A stretch of DNA of 64,000 bases from Streptomyces sp. P9-A4. Lineage in GTDB: Bacteria; Actinomycetota; Actinomycetes; Streptomycetales; Streptomycetaceae. The number at the start of each line of letters is the position of its first letter. Position 1 is the first letter of the stretch. The notes beneath the pieces were generated by a model. It did no database searches. It had not been told where the DNA came from and saw only the letters and a program-made list of their open reading frames with translations. Both the position numbers and the translations under genes were made by a program. This document shows positions 18,216 through 30,021 of this stretch, in pieces. The stretch is taken from positions 1,622,501-1,686,500 of the forward strand of contig NZ_JAZIFY010000001.1 of the NCBI RefSeq assembly GCF_036634195.1, given 5' to 3'.

Positions 18216-19427
18216 TCAGCCCTCCAGGGCGGCGAGTCCGGGAAGCGTCTTGCCCTCGAGGTATTCGAGGGAGGCGCCGCCGCCGGTCGAAATGTGGCCG
18301 AATGCCTTCTCGTCGAAGCCCAGGATGCGGACGGCGGCGGCGGAGTCGCCACCACCGACCACCGTGAAGGCCGGGGAGTCGACGAGCGCCTGGGCGACGG
18401 CCCGGGTGCCCTCGGCGTAGTCGGGGTGCTCGAAGACGCCCATCGGACCGTTCCAGAAGACGGTGGCCGCGTCGGCGAGCTTCGAGGCGTAGAGCTTACG
18501 GGTCTCCGGACCGATGTCCAGGCCCTCCTCGTCCGCCGGGATGGCGTCCGCGGCGACCGTGGTCGGGTTGGCCGGAGCCTTGGTCTTCAGGTTCGGGAAC
18601 GTGTCCGAGACCAGCACGTCGACGGGGAGTACGAACTCCACGCCGCGCTCCTTGGCACGCTTCAGGTAGTCCTGGACGGCCGGGACCTGGTCCTCCTGGA
18701 GCAGCGAGATGCCGACCTCGTGGCCCTGGGCCTTGAGGAAGGTGTACGCCATGCCGCCGCCGATGAGGATGCGGTCGGCCTTCTCCAGGAGGTGGTCGAT
18801 CACGCCGAGCTTGTCGGAGACCTTGGCGCCGCCGAGCGCGACCACGTACGGCCGCCGAACGTCGTCCGTCAGCTTCTTGAGGACGCCGACCTCGGTGGCG
18901 ATGAGGTAGCCGGCGGCGTGCGGGAGGCGCGCCGGGAGGTCGAAGACCGAGGCGTGCTTGCGGTGCACGGCGCCGAAGCCGTCGCCGACGTACAGGTCGG
19001 CGAGGGCCGCGAGCCGGTCCGCGAACGCGCCGCGCTCGGCGTCGTCCTTGGAGGTCTCGCCGGCGTTGAACCGGAGGTTCTCGATGACGGCGACCCGGCC
19101 GTCGGTGAGGCCCGCGACGGTGGCGGTGGCGGAGTCGCCGACCGTGTCCGTCGCGAAGGCGACCTCGGCGCCGAGCAGTTCGCCCAGCCGCGCGGCGGCG
19201 GGGGCGAGCGAGAACGCCGGGTCCGGGGCGCCCTTCGGGCGGCCCAGGTGCGAGGCGACCACGACGCGGGCACCCGCGTCGGCGAGCGCCTTGACCGTGG
19301 GCACGACGGCGCGGATGCGGCCGTCGTCGGTGATGGTGGTGCCGTCGAGCGGCACGTTGAGGTCGGCGCGGACGAACACCCGCTTGCCGGAGACGCCTTC
19401 GGCGAGAAGCTCGTCGATCGTCTTCAT
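18216..19427 (-). CDS. pgk: Phosphoglycerate kinase
   Basis: The 403-residue two-domain kinase shows the N-terminal substrate block [14 protein letters not shown], the SHLGRPKG loop, the hinge region [10 protein letters not shown] and the nucleotide site [10 protein letters not shown] and GGGDSAAAV. It makes ATP from 1,3-bisphosphoglycerate. The gene lies 104 bases after gap, in a spacer with no evident terminator, and immediately before tpiA. Confidence 0.97.
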   Translation of the reverse strand: MKTIDELLAEGVSGKRVFVRADLNVPLDGTTITDDGRIRAVVPTVKALADAGARVVVASHLGRPKGAPDPAFSLAPAAARLGELLGAEVAFATDTVGDSATATVAGLTDGRVAVIENLRFNAGETSKDDAERGAFADRLAALADLYVGDGFGAVHRKHASVFDLPARLPHAAGYLIATEVGVLKKLTDDVRRPYVVALGGAKVSDKLGVIDHLLEKADRILIGGGMAYTFLKAQGHEVGISLLQEDQVPAVQDYLKRAKERGVEFVLPVDVLVSDTFPNLKTKAPANPTTVAADAIPADEEGLDIGPETRKLYASKLADAATVFWNGPMGVFEHPDYAEGTRAVAQALVDSPAFTVVGGGDSAAAVRILGFDEKAFGHISTGGGASLEYLEGKTLPGLAALEG

Positions 19428-19531
19428 CTGTCACAGACTCCTTGGTACGCGGTGGAGCACACAAACAGGGCTCGCACAGCGCGGCGTTGCGCTGCCCGAG
19501 CCCTGCTCACATCGAAAGCCCGCCCTGAAGT

Positions 19532-20557
<1,026 letters not shown>

Positions 20558-20698
20558 TTAGGTACGCCGGTGTGCTCGACGCCGGCGAGATTCTTGTTTT
20601 TTGGGATGTCCCCGACCGCTTACGACCCTACCCCCCCGGGCGTGCGGGAGTGACATCGAGCGCATCCGTACGTGCCCGGAAAGTGAGGAAGAACGGCC

Positions 20699-20732
20699 GA
20701 CGGCCCGTACCTACCAACAGGTACGGGCCGTC
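20699..20732 (-). terminator. Hairpin terminator after the carboxypeptidase gene
   Basis: GACGGCCCGTACCT (20699-20712) and AGGTACGGGCCGTC (20719-20732) are perfect 14-base arms with a 6-base loop, 28 bases past the stop of the M14 gene. They insulate gap from it. Confidence 0.8.
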
Positions 20733-20760
20733 GTGGGACCTTTGTCCCCACTACTCTCCG

Positions 20761-23712
20761 TCAGCGTCGGAGCACCCCGAGGGCGCGTCCGACGAGCCGT
20801 GCGCGCTCGGCCGCGCCGGGCACGTGCTCCAGGCCGTAGCCGAGGAGGACGGTGTCCCGGGTGACGACCGCGGCCTGCGAATGGAAGAGCGCGGCGGAGC
20901 GCGTCCAGTCGGAGCCGTTGCCGGGGCTGCCGGCGGGCGCGCCCGGGACGGTCCAGGCGCCGAGGGCGGTCTCGAAGCCCTCCGTCTCGGTGGTGGTCCC
21001 GGTGACGAGGCGGGTGTCATCGACGAAGGCGCCCATCTCGCCCGTACCGGGGTCGGAGACGTACGAGATGGAGAGTTCGACCTGCTTGCCGGCCCAGGCG
21101 CTCAGGTCGACGGAGGCCTGTCGCCAGCCGTTGGAGGGGCCGGTGAAGGCGTTCCAGGCGCCGGTGGTGCCGGTGGCGGCGCAGCCGTCCTCGCCGACGG
21201 TGAGGTAGTGGGCGAGGAAGGGGTGGCCCTGGACGTAGTAGCCCTCGCCGCAGTCGGCGGGCGGCTCGGTGGAGGTGCCGCCGTTGGTGTCGGGCAGCGT
21301 CGTCCAGTCGTCCTGGCCGACGGTGTGGGCCTCGACGACGAGGTTGTCGTAGCCGGGCTCGGTGTCGTAGCTGACCTGGAAGTCCAGCCGGGGTCCGGCC
21401 GCCGCCGCGACGCCGGTGAGGTCGACGGTCCTGCTGAGCCGGGCCCAGGTGTCGTCGGCGTGCTTGACGGCCATGAAGCTCGCGCCCTCGGCGGGCTCGA
21501 AGGGGGTGCGGATGCCCGGGTAGTCACCGGCGGACGCGCTGCCGGCGAACTGCGGGAAGTCCTTCGGCTTGAGGGTGTCCGAGGTGACGGTGTACGCGCC
21601 CGCGTTGTCGAGCGGGTTGTCGGCGGCGGAACCGAGGGTCGCTCCGACGCCCGCGAAGGCGCCACCGCCGGCGAAGGCGGGCGGGTTCTTGAGGCCCGCG
21701 CGGTGGTAGGCGCCGAGGTAGTACTGGGCGAAGTCGTTGGACTCGGCGAGACCGATCCGGGTGAGTCCGCCGGACTTCTCGCCGGCGTTGATCAGCTTCC
21801 CGCCCTCGTTGAGGAAGGCGCGGACGGCGAGCTGGGTGGTCCCGGAGGGCCGCTCGGCGCCGGTGTACCAGACGACGGTACGGAAGTGGGAGAGGACGCC
21901 GAGGGCGTCGGGGGCGCCCTGGGTGGCGACGTCCCAGACGGCGGCCCTGCGGCCGTTGTCGGCGAGCGCCTTCACGTACTCGGCGGTGTGCTTCGCGGCG
22001 GTGGTGCCGCCCTCGTCGGCGAGGACGAGGACGTCGCCGCGGGGGCGGTCGGCCACCTTGTAGGTGAAGGGGGCGGAGGCGGTGGCCCGGCCCTCGCGGG
22101 TGCGGGCGGTGAACCAGACCTCGACGGAGTCGCCGGGCTCGGCGCCCTCGACCTCGGCGCGGTACTCGTCGAAGTAGAGGTTGTCCTCGCCGCCGTAGGT
22201 CTCGCCGCCCTTCCAGGCGTCGAGCTGCTCGCTGTGGGTGCGGCCGCCGTTGATCCGGTACTTCAGGGTCTTGCCGCGCAGCGACTTGCGCGCGGTGACG
22301 GCGACCTCCTGGTCCTCGCCGCGGGCGTAGGAGGCGGTGAAGGACTTCGGGGTGAAGTCGGGGGCGTCGATGCCGACCGGGGAGACGGGCCGGTCCGGGT
22401 GGGCGGCGGTCTCGGCGACGGCGAGCGCGAAGGGGATGTTCTTGGCGAACTCGGCCTGGATCAGCTTCTCGTCGTCCGGGAAGGTGAAGACGGAGGCGCA
22501 GTCGGCCGGGTTCCAGGCGTCGTTCGGGTCGATCCGGGAGGCGGTGGCGCAGGTCGACATCTCCGGGGTGAACATCTGCATCCCGTTGACGTTGGCGGCG
22601 TGTCCGTCCGCCTCGCCGTTGGTGATGTACAGCTCGGAGGAGACCTGCGGCCGGTAGCCGGGGACGGCCGATTTCTGCGGGGTTCCGGCGAGGGCCTTGA
22701 GGGCCACGTCGTCGGGGGTGTCGGTGGCGATCTGCCAGCCCACGCCGTACAGCAGGAGCTGGGCGGCCGAGTGGTAGTTGATGCCGTACGTGAAGCCGAT
22801 GCGCTTCTGGAAGGCGTCGAGGGCCTTGGTCTCGGGCTCCGACATGGGGCCCTTGCCGCGGAAGGTCTCGTCGGCCGGGTCGGGGGACGAACCCTCGTTG
22901 TCGTAACCCCACTTGTAGGCGAAGTTGCGGTTGAGGTCGACGCCGTCGGCGGCCGTGAGACGTCCGTCGCCGTCGTTGTCGCGGAGGTTCTTGCGCCACT
23001 GCCGGTTGTCGGGGTCGGCGTGCGTGTAGTCGTAGCCGTCCGGGTTGGCGGAGAGCACGAACCACAGCTCGGTGGAGTCCACGATCCGGGTGATCCGCTC
23101 GTCCTTGCCGTAGCCGTCGAGGTAGTGGTGGAGCAGCCGCCGGGTCATCTCGGGGGTGATCCACTCGCGCGCGTGCTGGTTGGACATGTAGAGCGTGGCG
23201 GGCTTCGAGCCGTCCTTGGCGCGCTGGGCGCCCTTGCTCACCTTGAGGGCGAGGATGTCCTGGCCCTTGAGGGTCTTCCCGAGGGAGACGACCTTGGTGA
23301 GGCCGGGGTTGGCCCGCGCGGTGTCCAGGATCTCCTGCTTGAGGCCGTTCGGGCCCCCGTACGGGCGGAACACTCCGTCGCCCGCGGCGGCGACCCGCTT
23401 CTCGGCCTGGGCGGAGAGGTTGTGCTCGGCGAGCTCGACGCCCTTGCCGCGCAGCTGCCCGGCCTGCCGGCCGGTGAGGAAGAGCTCGACCGTGGCGGAG
23501 CCCTTCGCGGGCACCTGCTCGGTCAGTTCATGGGCGTCGGCACCGGCTTCGAGGAGCAGCGGTACCTGCTCCGCGGTGACCTCGGCACGCCATACGGAGA
23601 GGGCGTCACCGCCGTCCCGGTCGTTCGGCTGCGCCCCGGCGACGGGTGCCGCCGCCACTCCCGCGATCAGCAGTGAAGCCGCGGCGAGGATCGATCTCGC
23701 TCTGCGTCTCAT
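20761..23712 (-). CDS. Secreted M14 zinc carboxypeptidase with C-terminal accessory domains
   Basis: The 983-residue protein begins with a Sec signal peptide (MRRRARSILAAASLL, cleavage near AGAQP). The catalytic domain, about residues 120-460, has the zinc motif HAREW (HxxE), the substrate Arg block NPDGYDYTHADPDNRQW, the DLNRNF motif and the third zinc His in GINYHSAAQ. Beyond it come a beta domain, a class I glutamine amidotransferase-like or ThuA-like stretch (VLVLADEGG through the WYTGAERP segment) and a C-terminal jelly-roll with DFQVSYDTEPGYDNLVVEA. The gene has an AGGGGGG ribosome binding site and stands alone. It should degrade extracellular peptides. Confidence 0.9.
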   Translation of the reverse strand: MRRRARSILAAASLLIAGVAAAPVAGAQPNDRDGGDALSVWRAEVTAEQVPLLLEAGADAHELTEQVPAKGSATVELFLTGRQAGQLRGKGVELAEHNLSAQAEKRVAAAGDGVFRPYGGPNGLKQEILDTARANPGLTKVVSLGKTLKGQDILALKVSKGAQRAKDGSKPATLYMSNQHAREWITPEMTRRLLHHYLDGYGKDERITRIVDSTELWFVLSANPDGYDYTHADPDNRQWRKNLRDNDGDGRLTAADGVDLNRNFAYKWGYDNEGSSPDPADETFRGKGPMSEPETKALDAFQKRIGFTYGINYHSAAQLLLYGVGWQIATDTPDDVALKALAGTPQKSAVPGYRPQVSSELYITNGEADGHAANVNGMQMFTPEMSTCATASRIDPNDAWNPADCASVFTFPDDEKLIQAEFAKNIPFALAVAETAAHPDRPVSPVGIDAPDFTPKSFTASYARGEDQEVAVTARKSLRGKTLKYRINGGRTHSEQLDAWKGGETYGGEDNLYFDEYRAEVEGAEPGDSVEVWFTARTREGRATASAPFTYKVADRPRGDVLVLADEGGTTAAKHTAEYVKALADNGRRAAVWDVATQGAPDALGVLSHFRTVVWYTGAERPSGTTQLAVRAFLNEGGKLINAGEKSGGLTRIGLAESNDFAQYYLGAYHRAGLKNPPAFAGGGAFAGVGATLGSAADNPLDNAGAYTVTSDTLKPKDFPQFAGSASAGDYPGIRTPFEPAEGASFMAVKHADDTWARLSRTVDLTGVAAAAGPRLDFQVSYDTEPGYDNLVVEAHTVGQDDWTTLPDTNGGTSTEPPADCGEGYYVQGHPFLAHYLTVGEDGCAATGTTGAWNAFTGPSNGWRQASVDLSAWAGKQVELSISYVSDPGTGEMGAFVDDTRLVTGTTTETEGFETALGAWTVPGAPAGSPGNGSDWTRSAALFHSQAAVVTRDTVLLGYGLEHVPGAAERARLVGRALGVLRR

Positions 23713-23820
23713 GAGCCCCCCTTGCTGTTGTCTGCCCCGAAGGTGAACAGACGCCAGGCTCATGGGTGCCCAGGGGACTGTCAAGGGTGCCCGTCGGCGC
23801 GTCGCGGGAGCCGGGAAACG

Positions 23821-23855
23821 GAACTGCCGGTACCTCAGAAAGGCACCGGCAGTTC
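23821..23855 (-). terminator. Hairpin terminator of the uvrC-rapZ-yvcK-whiA operon
   Basis: Bases 23821-23835 pair with 23841-23855 with a single mismatch and a 5-base loop, 21 bases past the whiA stop. Confidence 0.75.
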
Positions 23856-23876
23856 ACAGTTGACGCGGGGAGGAGG

Positions 23877-24866
23877 TCAGCCGACCAGGCTGTCGTCGAG
23901 CTCCTCGGTCAGGTTGGACTCGGTCCCGGGAATGCCCAGGTCCTGCGCCCGCTTGTCGGCCATCGCGAGCAGCCGGCGGATCCGCCCGGCCACCGCGTCC
24001 TTCGTCAGCGGCGGGTCGGCGAGCGCGCCCAGCTCCTCCAGGGAGGCCTGCTTGTGCTCCATCCGGAGCCGGCCGGCCGCCGCGAGGTGCTCGGGCACCT
24101 CCTCGGCGAGGATCTCCAGCGCGCGCTGCACCCGGGCCCCGGCGGCCACCGCGGCGCGGGCCGAGCGGCGCAGGTTGGCGTCGTCGAAGTTGGCCAGGCG
24201 GTTGGCGGTGGCGCGGACCTCGCGCCGCATCCGCCGCTCCTCCCAGGCGAGCACCGACTCGTGCGCGCCGAGCCGGGTGAGGAGGGCGCCGATCGCGTCG
24301 CCGTCGCGGACGACGACCCGGTCCACCCCCCGCACCTCACGGGCCTTCGCCGCGATGGAGAGCCGGCGCGCCGCGCCGACCAGGGCGAGCGCGGCCTCCG
24401 GGCCGGGGCAGGTCACCTCCAGGGAGGAGGACCGGCCGGGCTCGGTCAGCGAACCGTGGGCGAGGAACGCACCCCGCCAGGCCGCCTCCGCGTCACAGGT
24501 GGCCCCGGAGACCACCTGCGGGGGAAGGCCCCGGATGGGGCGCCCCCGGCCGTCGACCAGTCCCGTCTGCCGGGCCAGCTGGTCTCCCCCGGCCACCACC
24601 CGCACCACGAAGCGCGAACCGCGCCGCAGACCGCCGGGGGCCATCACGATCAGCTCCGAGCTGTGCCCGAAGATCTCCAGGATGTCCCGCTTGAGGCGGC
24701 GGGCCGCCATCGCGGTGTCGAGCTCCGCCTCGATCACGATGCGGCCGCTCACCAGGTGCAGACCGCCCGCGAACCGCAGGATCGACGAGACCTCTGCCTT
24801 CCTGCAGCAGGTCCGGGTGACGGGAAGCCGGGAGATCTCGTCCTTCACCGCTGCCGTCATCGCCAT
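23877..24866 (-). CDS. whiA: Sporulation regulator WhiA
   Basis: The 329-residue protein is nearly identical in pattern to Streptomyces WhiA: N-terminal LAGLIDADG-like domains (about residues 1-200, with [20 protein letters not shown]) and a C-terminal helix-turn-helix ([22 protein letters not shown]). WhiA works with WhiB to switch aerial hyphae from growth to sporulation septation. It overlaps yvcK by 10 bases and ends the operon. No homing-endonuclease activity is expected in this family. Confidence 0.97.
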   Translation of the reverse strand: MAMTAAVKDEISRLPVTRTCCRKAEVSSILRFAGGLHLVSGRIVIEAELDTAMAARRLKRDILEIFGHSSELIVMAPGGLRRGSRFVVRVVAGGDQLARQTGLVDGRGRPIRGLPPQVVSGATCDAEAAWRGAFLAHGSLTEPGRSSSLEVTCPGPEAALALVGAARRLSIAAKAREVRGVDRVVVRDGDAIGALLTRLGAHESVLAWEERRMRREVRATANRLANFDDANLRRSARAAVAAGARVQRALEILAEEVPEHLAAAGRLRMEHKQASLEELGALADPPLTKDAVAGRIRRLLAMADKRAQDLGIPGTESNLTEELDDSLVG

Positions 24867-25882
24867 GGGCCGATCCTTCCATGCATCCGAAAAATACGGT
24901 CGTACGCGGCGGCCAACAGCTCCGGGTCGTGCTTCGCGGAGCCGTCGGGCCCGGCCACCGGCGCCAGCTCGACCGCGGCGCCGAGCCGCTTGGCGGCATC
25001 GGCGAGGGATTCGCGGTCGGGCACGGCGGCCTCGTCGGCCAGCACCACGTCCAGGGCGAGTTTAGGGGCGTGTCGTCCCAAAACCTCCAAATGACGCTGC
25101 GGGGAGAAGCCCTCGGTTTCTCCGGGCTGCGGCGCGAGGTTCAGCGAGAGCACCTTCCGGGCCCTCGTCTCGGCCAGGGCGTCCAGCAGTTCGGGGACGA
25201 GCAGGTGCGGGATCACCGAGGAGAACCAGGAGCCCGGACCGAGGACCACCCAGTCCGCGTCGAGGACCGCCTCGACCGCCTCGGGCACCGCCGGCGGGTC
25301 GTGCGGCACGAGGTGCACCGACTGCACCTCGCCCGGCGTGAGGGCCACGGTCGCCTGCCCGCACACGGTGTCCACGTCCTCCGGGCGCTCCGGGTCGTGC
25401 CCCTTGACCAGGGCCTGGAGCTCCAGGGGTACGGCGGACATGGGCAGCACCCGGCCCTGGGCGCCGAGCAGCCGGCCGACCAGGTCCAGGGCCTGCACGG
25501 GGTCGCCGAGCTGCTCCCAGAGGGCGACGATCAGCAGGTTGCCGACGGCGTGGCCGTTGATCTCGCCCTTGGACTGGAAGCGGTGCTGGATGACCCGGGC
25601 CCAGGTCTGGCCCCAGTCGTCGTCGCCGCAGAGCGCGGCGAGCGCCTTGCGCAGGTCACCGGGGGGCAGCACGCCCAGCTCCTCGCGGAGCCGGCCGCTG
25701 GAGCCCCCGTCGTCGGCGACGGTGACGACGGCCGTGAGGTCGCCGGTGATCCGGCGGAGGGCGGCGAGGGAGGCCGACAGGCCCATGCCGCCGCCCAGTG
25801 CGACCACCTTGGGCTGGGCGCCGCGTCTGCGGAGCGCGCGCCGCACCGTGAGGGTGGAGCCACGCCGACGGGTCGGCCTCAC
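24857..25882 (-). CDS. yvcK: YvcK/GlmR-type protein (CofD-like fold)
   Basis: The 341-residue protein has the N-terminal [13 protein letters not shown] nucleotide-sugar loop, [20 protein letters not shown] and [12 protein letters not shown] motifs of the family. In Bacillus and Mycobacterium, YvcK-type proteins bind UDP-GlcNAc and tune cell-wall precursor supply and carbon metabolism. GTG 25882 overlaps the rapZ stop (GTGA) and the 3' end overlaps whiA, so translation is coupled. Confidence 0.93.
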   Translation of the reverse strand: MRPTRRRGSTLTVRRALRRRGAQPKVVALGGGMGLSASLAALRRITGDLTAVVTVADDGGSSGRLREELGVLPPGDLRKALAALCGDDDWGQTWARVIQHRFQSKGEINGHAVGNLLIVALWEQLGDPVQALDLVGRLLGAQGRVLPMSAVPLELQALVKGHDPERPEDVDTVCGQATVALTPGEVQSVHLVPHDPPAVPEAVEAVLDADWVVLGPGSWFSSVIPHLLVPELLDALAETRARKVLSLNLAPQPGETEGFSPQRHLEVLGRHAPKLALDVVLADEAAVPDRESLADAAKRLGAAVELAPVAGPDGSAKHDPELLAAAYDRIFRMHGRIGPWR

Positions 25883-26886
25883 TCGCGCCCCATGTCCCGG
25901 TGCACGACGACGGTCTCGACCCCTTCGGCGGCGATGCGGGCGGCGAGCCGCTCGGCGGTGGCCACGGAGCGGTGCTTGCCGCCGGTGCAGCCCACGGCGA
26001 TGGTCACGTACCGCTTGCCCTCACGGCGGTAGCCCGCGGCGATCAGCTGGAGCAGCTCGGTGTAGCGGTCGAGGAACTCCTTGGCGCCGGGCTGGTTGTA
26101 GACGTAGTTCGACACCTCCTCGTTGAGGCCGGTGAAGGGGCGCAGCTCGGGGACCCAGTGCGGGTTGGGCAGGAAGCGCATGTCGACGACGAGGTCGGCG
26201 TCGACCGGCAGGCCGTACTTGAAGCCGAAGGACATGACGGTGGCCCGCAGCTCGGGCTCCTCGTCACCGGCGAACTGGGCGTCCATCTTGGCGCGCAGCT
26301 CGTGGACGTTGAGGCTGGAGGTGTCGATGACCAGGTCGGCGTCGCCGCGCAGCTCGCGCAGCAGGTCGCGCTCGGCGGCGATGCCGTCGGTGATGCGGCC
26401 GTCGCCCTGGAGCGGGTGCGGCCTGCGGACCGACTCGAAGCGCCGGACGAGGGCGTCGTCGGACGACTCGAGGAAGACGATCCGGCGGGTCACCTGCTTG
26501 GCGTCCAGGTCGGCGAGCGACTCGCGGAGGTTGTCGAAGAACTGCCGGCCGCGGACGTCGACGACGACCGCGATCCTGGCGACATTGCCCTGGGAGCGGG
26601 CGCCGAGCTCCACCATGGTGGGGATCAGCGCGGGCGGCAGGTTGTCGACGACGAACCAGCCGAGGTCCTCCAGGCACTTCGCCGCGGTGGACCGGCCCGC
26701 TCCGGACATGCCGGAGATGATCACCAGCTCGGGAATGGCCGCCTCGGCGCCGTTGTCGCCGGGGGTCTCCTTCGTGCCCGTACTCACGTGTCCTGCTCCG
26801 TCTTCTCGGTCGTGCTCGTGGTGCTCGTCCCGCGGGTCCTTCTGGTCCTGCTGGTCGTGCGGGTCCTGCTGTCCGTGCGCGGTCAT
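25879..26886 (-). CDS. rapZ: RapZ/YvcJ-type RNase adapter, nucleotide-binding protein
   Basis: The 335-residue product has an N-terminal P-loop [14 protein letters not shown] (Arg where many have Lys before Ser/Thr), the [11 protein letters not shown] segment and a C-terminal domain with [16 protein letters not shown] and [13 protein letters not shown], all RapZ hallmarks. In E. coli it binds GlcN6P and a small RNA; the actinobacterial role is less clear. From ATG 26886 it has a 33-residue His/Asp/Gln-rich preface; GTG 26787, with AGGA a few bases upstream, would remove it. The ATG overlaps the uvrC stop. Confidence 0.92.
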   Translation of the reverse strand: MTAHGQQDPHDQQDQKDPRDEHHEHDREDGAGHVSTGTKETPGDNGAEAAIPELVIISGMSGAGRSTAAKCLEDLGWFVVDNLPPALIPTMVELGARSQGNVARIAVVVDVRGRQFFDNLRESLADLDAKQVTRRIVFLESSDDALVRRFESVRRPHPLQGDGRITDGIAAERDLLRELRGDADLVIDTSSLNVHELRAKMDAQFAGDEEPELRATVMSFGFKYGLPVDADLVVDMRFLPNPHWVPELRPFTGLNEEVSNYVYNQPGAKEFLDRYTELLQLIAAGYRREGKRYVTIAVGCTGGKHRSVATAERLAARIAAEGVETVVVHRDMGRE

Positions 26887-28886
26887 GCCGTGCCGCCCCC
26901 GTCGTCTTCCATGATCTCTCCTGTCGCCGTGTTCACGGCGGGTGCCGCCGGGGCCGCCTGGGCGAGGGCCACGACGACCGCCTCCGCGGTCTTCCGGCCC
27001 ATGCCGGGGACCTCGCAGATCTGCTCGATTGTCGCCTGCCGGAGCCGCTTCACCGAGCCGAAATGCTTGACCAACGCCTGTTTCCGTGTCTCGCCCAGTC
27101 CGGGGACGGCGTCGAGAGGGCTGGTCCGGATACGTTTCGTCCGCTTGGACCGCTGGTAGCGGATGGCGAAGTCGTGAGCCGTGTCACGCACCCGCTGGAG
27201 GAGGTAAAGGCCCTCGCTGGAGCGGGGCAGCACCACCGGGTCGTCATCGCCGGGCAGCCACACCTCCTCCAGCCGCTTGGCGAGCCCGCAGACCGCGATG
27301 TCGTCGATCCCCAGCTCGTCGAGGGCCCGCCGGGCCGCCGCGACCTGCGGCTGCCCGCCGTCGACCACGACGAGCTGCGGCGGGTACGCGAAGCGCCGGG
27401 GCCGCCCGGCCTCGTCCGGGTCCTCGACGACGCCCTCGGCGTCCCATTCCCCCGTCTTCTCCTTCTCCAGGAGGTAGCGGCGGAAGCGCCGGCTGATCAC
27501 CTCGTGCATGGACCGGACGTCGTCCTGACCCTCGCCGTGCCAGACCTGTGTGTCTCCGACCCGGCCCTTGATCTGGAAGCGGCGGTACTCGCTCTTGCGG
27601 GGCAGTCCGTCCTCGAAGACCACCATCGAGGCCACCACGTCCTCGCCCTGGAGGTGCGAGATGTCGAAGCACTCGATCCGCAGCGGCGCCGAGTCCAGGT
27701 CCAGGGCCTCGGCGATCTCCTCCAGGGCCCGGGAGCGGGTGGTCAGGTCGCTGGCGCGCTTCGTCTTGTGCAGCACGAGCGCCTGCTGGGCGTTGCGCGC
27801 GACGGTCTCCATCAGGTCCTTCTTGTCGCCGCGCTGCGGGATGCGCAGCGAGACGCCGGACCCGCGGCGGCCGGCCAGCCAGGCGCTCACGGACTCCGCG
27901 TCCTCGGGCAGCGCGGGGACCAGGACCTCCTTGGGGACCGTGTCGCCGGTCTCCTCGCCGTACAGCTGCTGAAGGGCGTGCTCGACGAGCCCGGCGGTGT
28001 CGACGGCCTCGACCTTGTCGGTGACCCAGCCGCGCTGGCCCCGGACGCGTCCGCCGCGCACGTGGAAGATCTGCACGGCGGCCTCCAGCTCGTCCTCGGC
28101 GAGGGCGATCAGGTCGGCGTCGGTGGCGTCGGCCAGCACCACCGCGCTCTTCTCCATCGCGCGGCGCAGGGCCTCTATGTCGTCGCGGAGCCGGGCCGCC
28201 TTCTCGTACTCCATGTCCTCGGCCGCGAGCATCATCTGCTTCTCCAGCCGGCGGATGTACGTCCCCGTGCGGCCGGCCATGAAGTCGCTGAACTCCTCGG
28301 CCAGTTCGCGGTGCTCCTCCGGGGTGACCCGGCCGACGCAGGGCGCGGAGCACTTGCCGATGTAGCCGAGGAGGCAGGGGCGGCCGGCCGACGCGGCGTT
28401 CCTGAACACGCCCGCGGAGCAGGTCCGCACCGGGAAGACCCGCAGCATCAGGTCGACGGTCTCGCGGATCGCCCACGCGTGCGCGTACGGCCCGAAGTAG
28501 CGGACGCCCTTCTTCTTGTGGCCGCGCATGACCTGGACCCGGGGGAACTCCTCGTTCATGGTCACCGCGAGGTACGGGTAGCTCTTGTCGTCCCGGTACT
28601 TGACGTTGAACCGGGGGTCGTACTCCTTGATCCAGGAGTACTCCAGCTGGAGCGCCTCGACCTCGGTCGACACGACGGTCCACTCCACCGAGGCGGCCGT
28701 GGTCACCATGGTCGCCGTGCGCGGGTGCAGGCTCGTGAGCGGCTGGAAGTAGTTCGCCAGCCGCTGACGCAGGGACTTCGCCTTCCCCACGTAGATCACC
28801 CGGCGGTGCTCGTCGCGGAACTTGTAGACCCCCGGGGAGTCGGGGATCTGCCCCGGCTTGGGGCGGTAGCTGGAGGGGTCTGCCAT
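26883..28886 (-). CDS. uvrC: Excinuclease ABC subunit C
   Basis: The 667-residue nuclease has the N-terminal GIY-YIG domain (GVYKFRD ... [14 protein letters not shown]), a UVR motif around [21 protein letters not shown] and a C-terminal RNase H-like domain with [13 protein letters not shown]. It ends with tandem helix-hairpin-helix motifs ([30 protein letters not shown]). It makes both incisions in nucleotide excision repair. ATG 28886 is preferred over the upstream frame because GGGGAGC precedes it. It leads the operon with rapZ, yvcK and whiA. Confidence 0.96.
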   Translation of the reverse strand: MADPSSYRPKPGQIPDSPGVYKFRDEHRRVIYVGKAKSLRQRLANYFQPLTSLHPRTATMVTTAASVEWTVVSTEVEALQLEYSWIKEYDPRFNVKYRDDKSYPYLAVTMNEEFPRVQVMRGHKKKGVRYFGPYAHAWAIRETVDLMLRVFPVRTCSAGVFRNAASAGRPCLLGYIGKCSAPCVGRVTPEEHRELAEEFSDFMAGRTGTYIRRLEKQMMLAAEDMEYEKAARLRDDIEALRRAMEKSAVVLADATDADLIALAEDELEAAVQIFHVRGGRVRGQRGWVTDKVEAVDTAGLVEHALQQLYGEETGDTVPKEVLVPALPEDAESVSAWLAGRRGSGVSLRIPQRGDKKDLMETVARNAQQALVLHKTKRASDLTTRSRALEEIAEALDLDSAPLRIECFDISHLQGEDVVASMVVFEDGLPRKSEYRRFQIKGRVGDTQVWHGEGQDDVRSMHEVISRRFRRYLLEKEKTGEWDAEGVVEDPDEAGRPRRFAYPPQLVVVDGGQPQVAAARRALDELGIDDIAVCGLAKRLEEVWLPGDDDPVVLPRSSEGLYLLQRVRDTAHDFAIRYQRSKRTKRIRTSPLDAVPGLGETRKQALVKHFGSVKRLRQATIEQICEVPGMGRKTAEAVVVALAQAAPAAPAVNTATGEIMEDDGGGTA

Positions 28887-28944
28887 GCTCCCCACCCTAC
28901 TTGCGGGCACCGACACTCCGGCCTCGCGCGCTCGTTGGCGAAGC

Positions 28945-29697
28945 ATGGCGAATCAGGTGACGGGACGGCTGGCGGACCGGGTGTGCGTGATCACGGGCGC
29001 GGCGAGCGGGATCGGGCGGGCGACGGCGGAACGGTTCCTCGGCGAGGGGGCGCGGGTCGTCGCCGCCGACCTCGACGCGGAGCGGCTCGCGACGCTGGAA
29101 GGGGTGGTACCGGTCGTCGGCGACGTCTCCCGGGAGGACGACGCCCGGCGGATGATCGCCACGGCGGTGGACCGCTTCGGGCGGCTGGACGTCCTGGTGG
29201 CGAACGCGGGGGTGATCCCGCTGCTCTCCGTCACGGAGGCGGAGGCGTCGGACTTCGACGCGGTGATGGCCGTGGACGGCCGTGGCATGTTTCTGACCTG
29301 CAAGTACGCGATCGAGGCGATGCTCGTCTCCGGTGGCGGGGCGATCGTGTGCACCTCGTCGATCTCGGGCGTGGCCGGGCAGGCCCGGCAGGCGGTCTAC
29401 GGCCCCGCGAAGTTCGTGGCCACCGGGCTGACGAAGCACCTGGCGGTGGAGTGGGCGGAGCACGGGATCCGGGTGAACGCGGTGGCGCCGGGCACGATCG
29501 AGACGGAACGCGTCGCCGCGGCGCGCGAGGAGCCCGGCGGCCCGGAGTACCTCTCGGAGATCGTCCGCGCCCACCCGATGGGCCGCTTCGGCACACCGGA
29601 GGAGGTGGCGTCGGCGATCCTCTTCCTGTCGTCCCCGGAAGCGTCCTTCATCACGGGCACGATCCTGCCGGTGGACGGCGGGTACTTGGCCCGCTGA
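28945..29697 (+). CDS. SDR-family oxidoreductase
   Basis: The 250-residue classical short-chain dehydrogenase has the cofactor motif TGAASGIG (residues about 17-24), Asp-Leu-Asp after the second strand (NAD preference), NAG and a catalytic tetrad with Ser in SSISG. The expected Tyr-x3-Lys is AVYGPAKF, giving Tyr and Lys in place, and the tail is [11 protein letters not shown]. Substrate unknown. It is divergent from uvrC, with 58 bases between starts. A weak GGCGAAGC precedes ATG 28945. Confidence 0.88.
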   Translation: MANQVTGRLADRVCVITGAASGIGRATAERFLGEGARVVAADLDAERLATLEGVVPVVGDVSREDDARRMIATAVDRFGRLDVLVANAGVIPLLSVTEAEASDFDAVMAVDGRGMFLTCKYAIEAMLVSGGGAIVCTSSISGVAGQARQAVYGPAKFVATGLTKHLAVEWAEHGIRVNAVAPGTIETERVAAAREEPGGPEYLSEIVRAHPMGRFGTPEEVASAILFLSSPEASFITGTILPVDGGYLAR

Positions 29698-29739
29698 ACG
29701 GGGCGGGCACCGGGGGGCCTGGCGGGCCGCTCCCGCCCA

Positions 29740-29951
29740 CCGCCGTGTGGGCCATCGTCCCGCAGGGCGGGACGGGTGGGCACACGGGACGCGCGCCCCG
29801 GCCGCGCCCCGGCCCCTTGTGCCTTGGCCCGCACCACCAGCGCGGTGCACTGGTGGTGCGGGTCCAGGCGCGGAAGCCCAGGCCCGGCAAGGGGGCACGT
29901 CCGCTGTGCCCACCCGTCCCGCCCCAGCGGAACGAATGCCCACAACGGGGC
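29740..29951. repeat. 210-bp compound palindrome in a convergent intergenic region
   Basis: The 324 bases between the SDR stop and the next stop hold no gene but a nested palindrome. Perfect 20-base arms (29765-29784 and 29905-29924) flank an inner stem, 29826-29840 with 29850-29864, around a 9-base loop. The outer flanks 29740-29764 and 29925-29951 are also imperfect inverted copies. As a result both strands translate to similar strings (GGTGGHTGRAP / GGTGGHSGRAP). It may act as a terminator or be a mobile palindromic unit. Confidence 0.75.
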
Positions 29952-30021
29952 GGGCACAGCCCGAGGTGGGGCACGGCCCGCAGCGCGGCCAGCGGGCGGG
30001 CGGCCCGCAACCGCGGCCTGC

